In this document: piece by piece, positions 45,201-54,738 of the stretch
How positions within the stretch are numbered: position 1 is the stretch's first letter
Layout of the letters: the number at the start of each line of letters is the position of its first letter
Assembly (NCBI RefSeq): GCF_001444405.1
Contig: NZ_CP013187.1
Coordinates: 3,781,521-3,845,520, forward strand
Reading direction: 5' to 3'
DNA from: Pseudoalteromonas phenolica
GTDB lineage: Bacteria > Pseudomonadota > Gammaproteobacteria > Enterobacterales > Alteromonadaceae
Length of the DNA: 64,000 nucleotides
Position numbers and translations under genes: made by a program
Notes under the pieces: generated by a model
The model's input: the letters and a program-made list of their open reading frames with translations, nothing else
Databases searched by the model: none
What the model was told of the DNA's origin: nothing

Positions 45201-45233
45201 AAAAAAGCCCGCACTTTGCAGTGCGGGCTTTTT
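45201..45233 (-). terminator. Terminator of the atp operon
   Basis: The stem AAAGCCCGCACT/AGTGCGGGCTTT (45204-45215 and 45220-45231) with a four-base loop and flanking A/T runs lies just after the atpC stop. Confidence 0.93.
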
Positions 45234-45250
45234 AAACCAGATAGGATGTA

Positions 45251-45667
45251 TTATTTGCGTAGCTGGCGAATAACACGTAGCTGAGCGATTGCTTCTGCTA
45301 ACTGTACAGCTGCAGCATGCGTATCAAGCTCAGACGTCGTGCCTGAAGCCATTTGTGCTTGCGCTTCACGCTTAGCTTCTTCAGCAGCCTGCTCGTCAAG
45401 CTCTTCACCACGGATAGCAACGTCCGCAAGAACGGTTACTGTCTTAGGTTGAACTTCAAGCGTACCGCCAGCAACATAGATGATGTCTTCAGAACCATCT
45501 TGTTTAACTAAACGTACCATACCAGGTTTTAGGCCAGTCAATAGTGGCGCGTGACCAGGATGAATACCTAGCTCACCTTCACTACCTGTCACTTGAATAG
45601 TGGTTACATCACCAGAGAATACACTCTGCTCTGCACTTACTACGTCAAGATGTACTGTCATTGCCAT
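45251..45667 (-). CDS. atpC: F1 ATP synthase epsilon subunit
   Basis: A 138-residue epsilon subunit: an N-terminal beta sandwich (MTVHLDVVSAEQSVFSG, GSEGELGIHPGHAPLL) and a C-terminal helical pair (AQLRVIRQLRK). It couples the rotor to F1 and inhibits ATP hydrolysis. It is the last gene of the atp operon, 14 bp after atpD, with AGGAGG before the ATG. Confidence 0.98.
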   Translation of the reverse strand: MAMTVHLDVVSAEQSVFSGDVTTIQVTGSEGELGIHPGHAPLLTGLKPGMVRLVKQDGSEDIIYVAGGTLEVQPKTVTVLADVAIRGEELDEQAAEEAKREAQAQMASGTTSELDTHAAAVQLAEAIAQLRVIRQLRK

Positions 45668-45681
45668 AACACCCTCCTAAA

Positions 45682-47067
45682 TTACATGTTTTTGGCTTTT
45701 TCGATCGCTTCGTCGATTGAGCCAACCATGTAGAAAGCTTGCTCTGGCATGTCATCGTATTCACCGTTTAAGATGCCTTTGAAGCCAGAGATAGTGTCTT
45801 TCAGTGAAACGTATTTACCAGGTGCACCTGTGAATACCTCTGCAACGAAGAACGGCTGAGATAGGAAACGCTGGATTTTACGTGCACGAGATACAACTTG
45901 CTTATCTTCGTCAGATAGCTCGTCCATACCTAGGATCGCGATGATGTCTTTCAGTTCTTTATAACGCTGAAGTACAGTCTGAACGCCACGTGCTGTGTCG
46001 TAGTGCTCGTTACCGATTACTTGAGGGTCAAGCTGACGTGAAGTTGAATCAAGTGGGTCTACCGCAGGGTAGATACCAAGTGATGCGATGTCACGAGAAA
46101 GTACAACTGTTGCATCTAAGTGCGCGAACGTCGTAGCTGGTGATGGGTCAGTTAAGTCATCCGCAGGTACGTATACCGCTTGGATAGACGTGATTGAACC
46201 AGTCTTAGTAGACGCGATACGCTCCTGAAGTACACCCATTTCTTCAGCTAGTGTAGGCTGGTAACCTACCGCTGAAGGCATACGACCTAGAAGTGCTGAT
46301 ACCTCAGTACCCGCTAGTGTGTAACGGTAGATGTTATCTACGAAGAAAAGTACGTCACGACCTTCGTCACGGAACTTCTCAGCCATAGTTAGACCCGTTA
46401 GTGCAACACGTAGACGGTTACCCGGTGGCTCGTTCATCTGACCGTATACTAGAGATACTTTGTCTAGTACGTTTGAATCGTTCATCTCATGGTAGAAATC
46501 GTTACCCTCACGAGTACGCTCACCAACACCTGCGAATACTGAGTAACCGCTGTGCTCGATTGCGATGTTACGGATAAGTTCCATCATGTTTACGGTTTTA
46601 CCTACACCGGCACCACCGAATAGACCAACTTTACCACCTTTAGCGAATGGACATACAAGGTCGATTACCTTGATACCAGTCTCTAAAAGTTCTACTGAAC
46701 TTGATTGATCTTCGTATGAAGGCGCAGCACGGTGAATTGACATACGCTCGTCTTCACCAATTGGACCTGCTTCATCGATTGGCTGACCAAGTACGTCCAT
46801 GATACGACCTAGGGTCTTAGTACCAACTGGAACCTTGATTGGCTCGCCTGTGCCTTCTACTGAAGTACCACGACGTAAACCGTCAGTAGTACCAAGTGCG
46901 ATACCACGTACCACACCGCCACCTAGCTGCTGTTGAACTTCTAAAGTCAAACCAGCTAAGTCGCCATCTGTAACTTTTAGTGCGTCATATACGGCTGGCA
47001 CGTTGTCTTGTGGAAACTCGATGTCCACAACGGCGCCGATAATTTGGACGACCTTACCTAAACTCAT
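45682..47067 (-). CDS. atpD: F1 ATP synthase beta subunit
   Basis: A 461-residue catalytic subunit. Walker A is GGAGVGKT (about 150), with GERTREGNDFYHEM and the DELSEED loop (here MDELSDEDK) near the C-terminus. The normal length and motifs indicate a working enzyme that makes ATP on the cytoplasmic F1 head. AGAGGAA precedes the ATG. Confidence 0.99.
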   Translation of the reverse strand: MSLGKVVQIIGAVVDIEFPQDNVPAVYDALKVTDGDLAGLTLEVQQQLGGGVVRGIALGTTDGLRRGTSVEGTGEPIKVPVGTKTLGRIMDVLGQPIDEAGPIGEDERMSIHRAAPSYEDQSSSVELLETGIKVIDLVCPFAKGGKVGLFGGAGVGKTVNMMELIRNIAIEHSGYSVFAGVGERTREGNDFYHEMNDSNVLDKVSLVYGQMNEPPGNRLRVALTGLTMAEKFRDEGRDVLFFVDNIYRYTLAGTEVSALLGRMPSAVGYQPTLAEEMGVLQERIASTKTGSITSIQAVYVPADDLTDPSPATTFAHLDATVVLSRDIASLGIYPAVDPLDSTSRQLDPQVIGNEHYDTARGVQTVLQRYKELKDIIAILGMDELSDEDKQVVSRARKIQRFLSQPFFVAEVFTGAPGKYVSLKDTISGFKGILNGEYDDMPEQAFYMVGSIDEAIEKAKNM

Positions 47068-47099
47068 GTCTATTCCTCTCGTTAAACTTTGCCGAAGCG

Positions 47100-47960
47100 T
47101 TATACAGCTGCCGAACCGCCTACAATCTCACTGATTTCTTGTGTGATTGCAGCCTGACGGGCTTTGTTATAAACAAGTTGCAGCTCATCCATTAGGTCGC
47201 CTGCGTTATCAGTTGCGGCTTTCATCGCAACCATACGGGCAGCCTGTTCAGAGGCAGCATTCTCAACTACACCTTGGTAAACCTGTGATTCAATGAAACG
47301 AACCAATAGCGTCTCTAGGATCGCTTCTGGGCCCGGCTCATATAGGTAATCCCAAGCGTGAGCTGATACTTCTTCTTCAGCTTTTGGCAAAGGTAATAAC
47401 TGTTCGATCGTTGGCTCTTGCTTCATGGTATTTACGAATTTGTTGTATACCACGAATAAACGGTCAATTTTGCCTTCAGCGAATGCGTCTAGCATTACTT
47501 TTACAGGACCAATTACGTCCTGAATTGAAGGTGCATCTCCAAGACCCGCTTTCTTAGCGAGTAAATCACCGCCGAAACGTTGGAAGAAACCAGCAGCTTT
47601 GCTACCTAAAGTAGCGAATTCAGCTTCAACGCCTTTTTCTTTCCACGCCTGTACGTCTTGTGTGATTTTCTTAAACTCGTTTGAGTTTAAGCCACCACAT
47701 AGACCACGGTCTGTAGAGATAACAATATAACCAACTCGCTTCACATCGCGCTCTTCTAAGAACGGGTGATGGAAGTCAAGATTTGCTTGAGCAACACGAC
47801 CGATCACTTTGCGTAAGTTCTCAGCGTATGGACGGCTTGAAGCCACACGGTCTTGTGCTTTCTTCATTTTAGAAGCAGCAACCATTTCCATTGCGCTGGT
47901 GATCTTCTGAGTATTCTTGATACTCCCGATCTTGCTTTTAATCTCTTTTCCGCTGGCCAT
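47100..47960 (-). CDS. atpG: F1 ATP synthase gamma subunit
   Basis: A 286-residue rotor shaft subunit. The N-terminal helix (KEIKSKIGSIKNTQKITSAMEMVAASKM) and C-terminal helix (LVYNKARQAAITQEISEIVGG, shown by its ends) form the coiled coil, and DRGLCGGLN is the conserved central motif. It lies between atpA and atpD as usual. Confidence 0.98.
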   Translation of the reverse strand: MASGKEIKSKIGSIKNTQKITSAMEMVAASKMKKAQDRVASSRPYAENLRKVIGRVAQANLDFHHPFLEERDVKRVGYIVISTDRGLCGGLNSNEFKKITQDVQAWKEKGVEAEFATLGSKAAGFFQRFGGDLLAKKAGLGDAPSIQDVIGPVKVMLDAFAEGKIDRLFVVYNKFVNTMKQEPTIEQLLPLPKAEEEVSAHAWDYLYEPGPEAILETLLVRFIESQVYQGVVENAASEQAARMVAMKAATDNAGDLMDELQLVYNKARQAAITQEISEIVGGSAAV

Positions 47961-48017
47961 GACTCTCTCTCCGAATCAAGGTGAGCATTCTAAGAACACT
48001 CACCATCCATAACTAAA

Positions 48018-49559
48018 TTACCAAGTTTGCGTTGCTTTGAACTTCTCTAGAAGTTCTTTAAGCTGCGCTTCGATCTCAGCGTTGTAGTTACCTGTTTCAT
48101 TGATTTGAGCCATTAGCTCTGCGTAAGTGCTGTTTGCGAAACCGATTAGGCCTTCTTCGAAATCACCAATCTTGTTGATTTCGATGTCTTGTAGGAAACC
48201 TTTCTCAGCAGCAAATAGAGACAGAGACATTTCAGCAACAGACATTGGTGCGTATTGTTTCTGCTTCATTAGCTCTGTTACACGCTCACCGTGCTCAAGC
48301 TGTGCACGCGTTGCATCGTCAAGGTCAGAAGCGAACTGAGAGAACGCCGCTAGTTCACGGTACTGAGCTAGCGCTAGACGGATACCACCACCTAGTTTCT
48401 TAACGATTTTAGTTTGCGCCGCACCACCTACACGAGATACCGAGATACCAGCGTTAACAGCTGGACGGATACCTGCGTTGAATAAGTCAGTTTCTAGGAA
48501 GATCTGACCATCGGTGATTGAGATAACGTTGGTAGGTACGAATGCAGAAACGTCACCACCTTGAGTTTCAATGATTGGCAATGCCGTCAATGAACCTGTT
48601 TTACCTTTCACTTCACCGTTAGTGAACTTCTCAACGTAATCAGCGTTTACACGTGATGCACGCTCTAGAAGACGTGAGTGAAGGTAGAATACGTCACCTG
48701 GGTATGCTTCACGGCCTGGTGGACGCTTAAGTAGTAGTGAGATCTGACGGTAAGCAACAGCTTGCTTAGAAAGATCATCATATACGATTAGTGCGTCTTC
48801 ACCGCGGTCACGGAAGTATTCACCCATAGTACAACCAGCAAATGGCGCTAGGAATTGTAGCGCTGCTGATTCAGAAGCTGATGCAACAACAACGATCGTG
48901 TTTTCAAGTGCACCGTGCTCTTCTAATTTACGTACTACGTTAGCAATAGTAGACGCTTTCTGACCAACCGCTACGTACACACACTTAACGCCTGTGTCTT
49001 TTTGGTTGATGATAGCATCGATTGCTAGAGCAGTTTTACCAGTCTGACGGTCACCGATTACTAGCTCACGCTGACCACGACCAACTGGGATCATCGCATC
49101 GATAGACTTATAACCAGTTTGTACTGGCTCATCTACTGATTGACGCTCGATTACGCCTGGTGCGATTTTTTCAACTGGCTCGAAACCGTCGTTGTCTAGT
49201 GCACCTTTACCATCGATAGGCTGACCTAGTGTGTTAACAACACGACCAAGTAGACCACGACCAACTGGTACTTCTAAGATACGACCTGTAGATTGTACTT
49301 TTACGCCTTCTTTAAGGTCAGCGTAAGGACCCATTACTACTGCACCTACTGAGTCACGCTCAAGGTTTAGTGCGATAGCATAACGGTTGCCAGGAAGCTC
49401 GATCATCTCACCTTGCATACAGTCAGCTAGACCGTGGATGCGGATGATACCGTCAGTAACAGATACGATAGTACCTTCGTTACGTGCTTCACTAACAACT
49501 TCAAACTGTTCAATACGTTGTTTGATCAGTGCAGAAATTTCAGTGGAATTAAGTTGCAT
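48018..49559 (-). CDS. atpA: F1 ATP synthase alpha subunit
   Basis: A 513-residue non-catalytic nucleotide-binding subunit. GDRQTGKTALA is the P-loop (about 169-179), and PGREAYPGDVFYLHSRLLER is the family signature region. It has the same length as the E. coli protein. It is followed by atpG after 57 bp. Confidence 0.99.
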   Translation of the reverse strand: MQLNSTEISALIKQRIEQFEVVSEARNEGTIVSVTDGIIRIHGLADCMQGEMIELPGNRYAIALNLERDSVGAVVMGPYADLKEGVKVQSTGRILEVPVGRGLLGRVVNTLGQPIDGKGALDNDGFEPVEKIAPGVIERQSVDEPVQTGYKSIDAMIPVGRGQRELVIGDRQTGKTALAIDAIINQKDTGVKCVYVAVGQKASTIANVVRKLEEHGALENTIVVVASASESAALQFLAPFAGCTMGEYFRDRGEDALIVYDDLSKQAVAYRQISLLLKRPPGREAYPGDVFYLHSRLLERASRVNADYVEKFTNGEVKGKTGSLTALPIIETQGGDVSAFVPTNVISITDGQIFLETDLFNAGIRPAVNAGISVSRVGGAAQTKIVKKLGGGIRLALAQYRELAAFSQFASDLDDATRAQLEHGERVTELMKQKQYAPMSVAEMSLSLFAAEKGFLQDIEINKIGDFEEGLIGFANSTYAELMAQINETGNYNAEIEAQLKELLEKFKATQTW

Positions 49560-49573
49560 GCTCTTTTTCCCAA

Positions 49574-50107
49574 TTACGATTGTAGCGATACCGCTAGGCG
49601 GTCCAACTTGCCTCGGACAGACCCGTCAATCACGGTGTCACCAGCTTTGATAACTAAACCGCCAACAACGGTTTCGTCGATGCTACAATTCAGCTTAACT
49701 TTGCGTGCGAAACGTTTTTCAAGCGCCGCGACCAGTTTGTCTTGCTGCTCAGCAGCAAGTTCAGTTGCAGAAACCACGTCAACGTCGATTTCTTTATCAA
49801 ACTCTGCTTTAAATTCAGCAAAGATTTCAGCAACTGCTGGGATGGCGGCTAAACGTTCATTTTCGGCCATCAGCTTGATAAGATTTTGACCTTGTTCGTT
49901 GAGCTGTTCAGCACAAACTTTGATGAAAACATCAGCTTGCTCTGCAGCTGTTGGAATGCTAGCTAGTAATGAACTTGCTTGCTCATCGCTGGCCACTTGA
50001 CCAGCGAAGAACAGCATTTCATTCCATGCTTCAACATTGCCTTTTTCAACGGCAAGTTCAAAAGCTGCTTTAGCGTATGGGCGAGCGATAGTAGTCAATT
50101 CAGACAT
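49574..50107 (-). CDS. atpH: F1 ATP synthase delta subunit
   Basis: A 177-residue stator subunit. TIARPYAKAAFELA is the typical N-terminus and VVGGLVIKAGDTVIDGSVRGKLDRL the typical C-terminus (given by its ends). It links F1 alpha to the b-subunit stalk. It lies 14 bp before atpA. Confidence 0.98.
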   Translation of the reverse strand: MSELTTIARPYAKAAFELAVEKGNVEAWNEMLFFAGQVASDEQASSLLASIPTAAEQADVFIKVCAEQLNEQGQNLIKLMAENERLAAIPAVAEIFAEFKAEFDKEIDVDVVSATELAAEQQDKLVAALEKRFARKVKLNCSIDETVVGGLVIKAGDTVIDGSVRGKLDRLAVSLQS

Positions 50108-50122
50108 GCTCAGACCCCCTAC

Positions 50123-50593
50123 TTAAAGCTCAGCGACAAGTTTTTCAACGATGTCACTGTGTGCAGCTTGGTTAATCTCACGCTCTAAAATACGCTCAGC
50201 ACCAACTACAGAAAGCGTAGCAACTTGCTTGCGTAGCTCTTCTGAAACTCGGCTGCGCTCTGATTCAATTTCAGAGTGACCTTGAGCGATGATTTTTTCA
50301 CGTTCTTGCTGACCACGCGTTGTCTCTTCGTCAACGATAAGCGCAGCACGCTTCTTAGCTTGTTCAACGATATCAGCTGCTTGAGCTTTCGCTTCTTTAA
50401 GCTGCTCAGCAGCTTGTTTACGCGCAACTTCAAGTTCTTGTTCAGCTTTATCAGTGGCAGCTAAGCCATCTTCAATCTTTTTCTGGCGAGCTTCAATTGC
50501 ACCATTTAACGGTGGCCATACGTATTTCATACAGAAAAGTACGAAAACCGTAAATGCAATTAATTCACCTATTAGAGTGGCGTTTAAGTTCAC
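50123..50593 (-). CDS. atpF: F0 ATP synthase b subunit
   Basis: A 156-residue stalk subunit with one N-terminal membrane helix (LIGELIAFTVFVLFCMKYVWPPL) and a long charged coiled coil to the C-terminus. It starts at GTG with AGGAGG seven bases upstream. It forms the peripheral stator with the delta subunit. Confidence 0.98.
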   Translation of the reverse strand: MNLNATLIGELIAFTVFVLFCMKYVWPPLNGAIEARQKKIEDGLAATDKAEQELEVARKQAAEQLKEAKAQAADIVEQAKKRAALIVDEETTRGQQEREKIIAQGHSEIESERSRVSEELRKQVATLSVVGAERILEREINQAAHSDIVEKLVAEL

Positions 50594-50647
50594 AACCGCT
50601 CCTCCTTACATGACATTTGTTCGACTTACGTAAGTGATTATCAAAAA

Positions 50648-50881
50648 TTAAAGTGCGAACAACATGAACATAGCGATACCTACACCGATCATTGCTACCG
50701 CATCGATTAGACCAGCTAGGATGAACATTTTAACTTGTAGTGAAGGTGCAAGTTCTGGTTGACGAGCACATGCTTCTAGGAATTTACCACCCATGTTACC
50801 GAAGCCGATTGCAGTACCGATAGCACCAAAACCGATTAGTAAAGCTACAGCGATAAGTTTTAAACCTTCTACTAGTTCCAT
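50648..50881 (-). CDS. atpE: F0 ATP synthase c subunit
   Basis: A 77-residue hairpin of two membrane helices. Asp60 in GLIDAVAMIGV is the proton-carrying, DCCD-reactive residue, and ARQPEL is the polar loop that contacts gamma and epsilon. The frame begins at TTG 50893, but GGAG six bases before the ATG at 50881 identifies the start. No Na+-type ligand set is seen, so proton coupling is expected. Confidence 0.98.
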   Translation of the reverse strand: MELVEGLKLIAVALLIGFGAIGTAIGFGNMGGKFLEACARQPELAPSLQVKMFILAGLIDAVAMIGVGIAMFMLFAL

Positions 50882-50937
50882 TTTTTTCTCCAAAGTTTCT
50901 TAAAGTTAAAGTTAAAGTTAAAAAAATCTATAAATTA

Positions 50938-51798
50938 TTAGTGGCTATCTTTTGCACTTGCCATGCTTAGGTAAACGATCGTCAGCATCATGAATACGAA
51001 TGCTTGAAGTACGATTACTAAGATATGGAATACAGCCCAAATAAAGTGCAGTGGTAACTGCATTAAACCAATTGCGCCGATTAGGATGAAGATCATCTCA
51101 CCTGCGTATAAGTTACCGAACAAACGCAGTGCTAACGAGAATGGCTTAGCAACTAATGCAATTGTTTCAAGTAATAAGTTACAAGGGATCAAGAAAATCA
51201 TTGCAACTTTATTGTTTGAGCTAAACGGGTGAAGTGTTAACTCAGCAATGAAACCACCGATACCTTTGATTCGAATTGAGTAACCGATCATCAGAATAAG
51301 TACACCGATAGCCAGTGCAGCAGTCATGTTGATGTCAGTTGTCGGTACAATTTTCATGTACACATCGTGTGAATCCATACCGAATGCAGTTTCACCAACG
51401 AAACCAGCAAATGCAGGTAAGAAGTCAACAGGAATAAGGTCCATCAGGTTCATTAAGAACACCCAAACAAAGATTGTAAGGGCTAATGGTGCAATCAGTT
51501 TGCTGTTTCCGTGATAAGTGTCGCGTACGTTGTCGCCAACGAACTCAACGATCATCTCGATGAAACACTGAAATTTACCAGGTACACCTGTGGTTGATTT
51601 TTTAGCGGCGCTACGGAAGATCCATAAGAAAATAAGACCTAAACCGATTGACCATGCGAGGGTATCTACGTGCCATGTCCAGAACCCACTATCCGCACAT
51701 GCTTTATTGAAGGCTAAACCGGCATCGGTTGAACACATCTTAGCATTGGTCAAGTGGTGCTGAATATGGCTCGATAGAGTCAGTTCTTCTGCAGCCAT
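50938..51798 (-). CDS. atpB: F0 ATP synthase a subunit
   Basis: A 286-residue membrane protein with five to six helices. SLALRLFGNLYAGEM contains the essential Arg facing the c ring. Conserved polar residues near GAIGLMQLPLHFIW form the proton half-channels. It lies 56 bp before atpE. Confidence 0.98.
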   Translation of the reverse strand: MAAEELTLSSHIQHHLTNAKMCSTDAGLAFNKACADSGFWTWHVDTLAWSIGLGLIFLWIFRSAAKKSTTGVPGKFQCFIEMIVEFVGDNVRDTYHGNSKLIAPLALTIFVWVFLMNLMDLIPVDFLPAFAGFVGETAFGMDSHDVYMKIVPTTDINMTAALAIGVLILMIGYSIRIKGIGGFIAELTLHPFSSNNKVAMIFLIPCNLLLETIALVAKPFSLALRLFGNLYAGEMIFILIGAIGLMQLPLHFIWAVFHILVIVLQAFVFMMLTIVYLSMASAKDSH

Positions 51799-51813
51799 GT
51801 TTTATCCCAAAAG

Positions 51814-52194
51814 TTAATGATTAAAAAAAATCGGTGAAAACCACTGTGCAAACATCACTAATATATAACAGCAGAAAAATGGCAAAGCCATGACAGTAAA
51901 ATGCTTAAATATTAGTGCAAACAAACACAAGGTAATCAAAAATTTTAATCCGTTGCCTCGCTTAAGCGAGTCAAACGCTTGTTCTGCTCTACTGGCGCCC
52001 ATATATCTGAACGCATATAAAGCAAACACAAAATTAGGAAGTACCAAAACAAGGCCGCCAGCCAATGCTGAAACGCCCGCTTGTACTCCCCAACCAACTA
52101 AAACTATTACTGCAGCGATTGTTGCTACGATACCCTGAAGTAAAACACCTTTTAATGCGGCACGCCTGTAAGGGCCTGCTAACGAATTTGTCAC
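51814..52194 (-). CDS. atpI: ATP synthase assembly protein I
   Basis: A 126-residue protein with four hydrophobic segments (LLQGIVATIAAVIVLVGWG, ALAGGLVLVLPNFVFALYAF, and two more near the C-terminus). It starts at GTG with AAGGT some distance upstream. AtpI helps assemble the c ring and is not part of the final enzyme. It is the first gene of the operon, so the promoter lies in 52195-52332. Confidence 0.93.
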   Translation of the reverse strand: MTNSLAGPYRRAALKGVLLQGIVATIAAVIVLVGWGVQAGVSALAGGLVLVLPNFVFALYAFRYMGASRAEQAFDSLKRGNGLKFLITLCLFALIFKHFTVMALPFFCCYILVMFAQWFSPIFFNH

Positions 52195-52332
52195 TTTAAA
52201 TTTACCTTAATGACGCAAAAATTTATCAGGGTATGAAAACTGGCGAAATTATACTTATTTTTGGTGATTTTGCAACTTGCAGCGACGAAATGTGACGCTT
52301 TTTCGGCGCCACTTTCGTCTAATAATCAAACA

Positions 52333-53289
52333 TTAGGAAGGTTGTTGTAGATCTGGCTGGATACGACCAAGAATGCCGTCTAATTCATCGAGATTTGCAT
52401 AGGAGATAACCAGCTTTCCTTTGCCTTTTTGGTTGTAATTAATCTCAACTTTCGCCCCTAAATTTTCTGCCAACTGTTGTTCTAACAATTTGACATCTGG
52501 GTCTTTTTCTTTTGTCTGTTTTTTATCCACAGGTTCAAGGATTGAGCGTACTAATTTTTCTGTTTCACGAACTGTAAGCGCTTTTGCAACTGCTGTTCGT
52601 GCTGCTTCTGATTGCACTTCACCAGTGAGTGCAAGTAAGCAACGGGCATGACCCATTTCGATGTCACCATGCTCTAACAATTTTTTTACATCATCGTTGA
52701 GATTATTTAAACGCAGTAAATTGGTGACCGTAGTGCGAGATTTGCCAACCGCTTCTGCAACTTGTTGATGCGTTAATTCAAATTCATTCAGTAAACGTTC
52801 GAGTGCAACCGCTTCTTCCATGGCATTTAGATCTTCACGCTGAATGTTCTCTATCAATGCAATGGCAACCGCTGCTTCATCGGCAACATCTTTAACTAAA
52901 CATGGAATAACATCGAGTTGCGCTAACTGTGCAGCACGCCAACGGCGTTCACCAGCAATAATTTCGAACTTTTCATGGGCAATTTCACGCACGACAACCG
53001 GTTGCAGTACGCCCTGTGCACGAATTGAACTGGCAAGTTCTTCTAGCGCTTCTTCAGACATGTCTTTACGTGGTTGGTATTTGCCACGCTGAAGCCACTC
53101 GATTGGTAAACGACGAAGTTCATTATCGGTTTGTGAAGTACTGATTGTCGATGCAACTTCTTGCTCAGGTGCAGTGGCCGGTAATTCAGGTTCTGGTGCT
53201 GCTACTTCAACAGGCACAGCCGGAGCTGGTTTTGCTGAACTCAATAAGGCATCCAAGCCTCGACCTAAACCACGTTTTTTTACTGACAT
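52333..53289 (-). CDS. parB: Chromosome-partitioning protein ParB
   Basis: A 318-residue CTP-dependent DNA clamp. Box I/II are KYQPRKD and GERRWRAAQLA, the helix-turn-helix is LTHQQVAEAVGKSRTTVTNLL, and a C-terminal dimer domain follows. An Ala/Pro/Glu-rich linker lies near the N-terminus. It follows parA by 14 bp. It spreads from parS sites and works with ParA in origin segregation. No parS consensus was identified with certainty in the window. Confidence 0.97.
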   Translation of the reverse strand: MSVKKRGLGRGLDALLSSAKPAPAVPVEVAAPEPELPATAPEQEVASTISTSQTDNELRRLPIEWLQRGKYQPRKDMSEEALEELASSIRAQGVLQPVVVREIAHEKFEIIAGERRWRAAQLAQLDVIPCLVKDVADEAAVAIALIENIQREDLNAMEEAVALERLLNEFELTHQQVAEAVGKSRTTVTNLLRLNNLNDDVKKLLEHGDIEMGHARCLLALTGEVQSEAARTAVAKALTVRETEKLVRSILEPVDKKQTKEKDPDVKLLEQQLAENLGAKVEINYNQKGKGKLVISYANLDELDGILGRIQPDLQQPS

Positions 53290-53303
53290 TGATTATTATC
53301 CTC

Positions 53304-54089
53304 TCACGCAACAGCAGCCGTTTGCTGCTCTTTACGTCTTAACATTTCACCGGCTAATGCTAAATATGCTTTTGCACCGCTTGATGCTCTATCGTAATAC
53401 ATGGCTGGCGCACCGAAACTTGGCGCTTCGGCTAAACGTACATTTCTTGGGATCACGGTACGGTATACTTTCTCACCAAAATGCTGTTTTAATTGTTCAG
53501 ACACATCATTGGCAAGTCGATTACGTGGATCGTACATAGTGCGAAGAATACCCTCAATCTGTAAGTTAGGGTTTACCAACTTCGCTAGCTGAGTGATGGT
53601 ATCCATTAATGCCGTCAAACCTTCCAATGCATAATATTCACATTGCATAGGCACTAAAACAGAATCCGCTGCCGCCATGGCATTGACTGTCAGCATATTC
53701 AATGAAGGCGGACAATCAATAAAAATAAATTCATACTGATCTTGAACTGCCTCTAAGGCATTTCTTAATCGTACTTCTCGAGCGAATAATTCCATTAATT
53801 TAACTTCTGCTGCGGTAACATCACCGTTTGCAGCAATTAAATGATATTCGCCAGACGTTTCTTTGCAAACCACGTCATTGATTGGTGTTTCTTCGATTAA
53901 CAAATCGTAGATGGTGGCAACCTCGCCATACTTATCAACCCCGCTACCCATAGTGGCATTACCTTGTGGGTCTAAATCGATAAGTAGTACTTTGCGTTTG
54001 GTTGCGGCCATTGATGCGGCAAGGTTTACGGCGGTGGTTGTTTTACCCACGCCCCCTTTTTGGTTTGCGATTGCAATAACTTTTGCCAC
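53304..54089 (-). CDS. parA: Chromosome-partitioning ATPase ParA (Soj)
   Basis: A 261-residue ATPase. The deviant Walker A KGGVGKTTTAVNLA is at about 11-24, with LIDLDPQGNAT and FIDCPPSLNMLT as the A'/B motifs. Length and absence of an N-terminal HTH mark it as chromosomal. It is followed by parB and preceded by rsmG, the standard order near oriC. Confidence 0.98.
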   Translation of the reverse strand: MAKVIAIANQKGGVGKTTTAVNLAASMAATKRKVLLIDLDPQGNATMGSGVDKYGEVATIYDLLIEETPINDVVCKETSGEYHLIAANGDVTAAEVKLMELFAREVRLRNALEAVQDQYEFIFIDCPPSLNMLTVNAMAAADSVLVPMQCEYYALEGLTALMDTITQLAKLVNPNLQIEGILRTMYDPRNRLANDVSEQLKQHFGEKVYRTVIPRNVRLAEAPSFGAPAMYYDRASSGAKAYLALAGEMLRRKEQQTAAVA

Positions 54090-54101
54090 TTTACCCTCAA
54101 C

Positions 54102-54722
54102 TTAGTCTTTTGACAGAATAATTAAATGTCGCTCAGCATCTAATTTAGGCACATCTAAACTAATATCTTGTTCGAACTTGGTACCTGCAGGCAGATTTTC
54201 AAGTTCCTCATCAGGGAACTGTCCTTTTAAAGCGACAAATCGACCTGAGTCATCAATTAAATGCGAACACCACTGCACCATATCTTGTAATGATGCAAAT
54301 GCACGGCTTAGTACCCCGTCTAATTTAACACTTGGTTGATATTCTTCAACTCGAGACTGTACTGGCGTGACATTATCTAACCCTAATGCATGTTTCACCT
54401 GCATTAAGAAGCGCACACGTTTGCCTAAACTATCCAGTAATACAAATTGGGTATCAGGTAAAGCAATAGCAAGTACAATGCCCGGTAAGCCAGGGCCTGT
54501 ACCTACATCAATATAATGCTTGCCTGTTAAGTGAGGCGCTACCACTAAACTATCCATGATATGTTTCACCATCATTTCTTTAGGATCACGCACAGAAGTT
54601 AAGTTGTAGGCTTTATTCCATTTATCAAGCAATTCGACATAAGCAACCAGTTGTTGCTGTTGTTTGTCGCTTAGCACAATATCCGTTTGTGCTAATAAAG
54701 AAGTCAGTAATGGTTGTAACAC
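54102..54722 (-). CDS. rsmG: 16S rRNA (guanine527-N7)-methyltransferase
   Basis: A 206-residue methyltransferase. YIDVGTGPGLPGIVLAI is the SAM-binding motif and YNLTSVRDPKEMMVKHIMDSL the conserved N-terminal region (shown by its ends). It methylates G527 of 16S rRNA with S-adenosylmethionine. It lies 16 bp downstream of mnmG. Confidence 0.98.
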   Translation of the reverse strand: MLQPLLTSLLAQTDIVLSDKQQQQLVAYVELLDKWNKAYNLTSVRDPKEMMVKHIMDSLVVAPHLTGKHYIDVGTGPGLPGIVLAIALPDTQFVLLDSLGKRVRFLMQVKHALGLDNVTPVQSRVEEYQPSVKLDGVLSRAFASLQDMVQWCSHLIDDSGRFVALKGQFPDEELENLPAGTKFEQDISLDVPKLDAERHLIILSKD

Positions 54723-54738
54723 AGTCTACCCTTGCGGC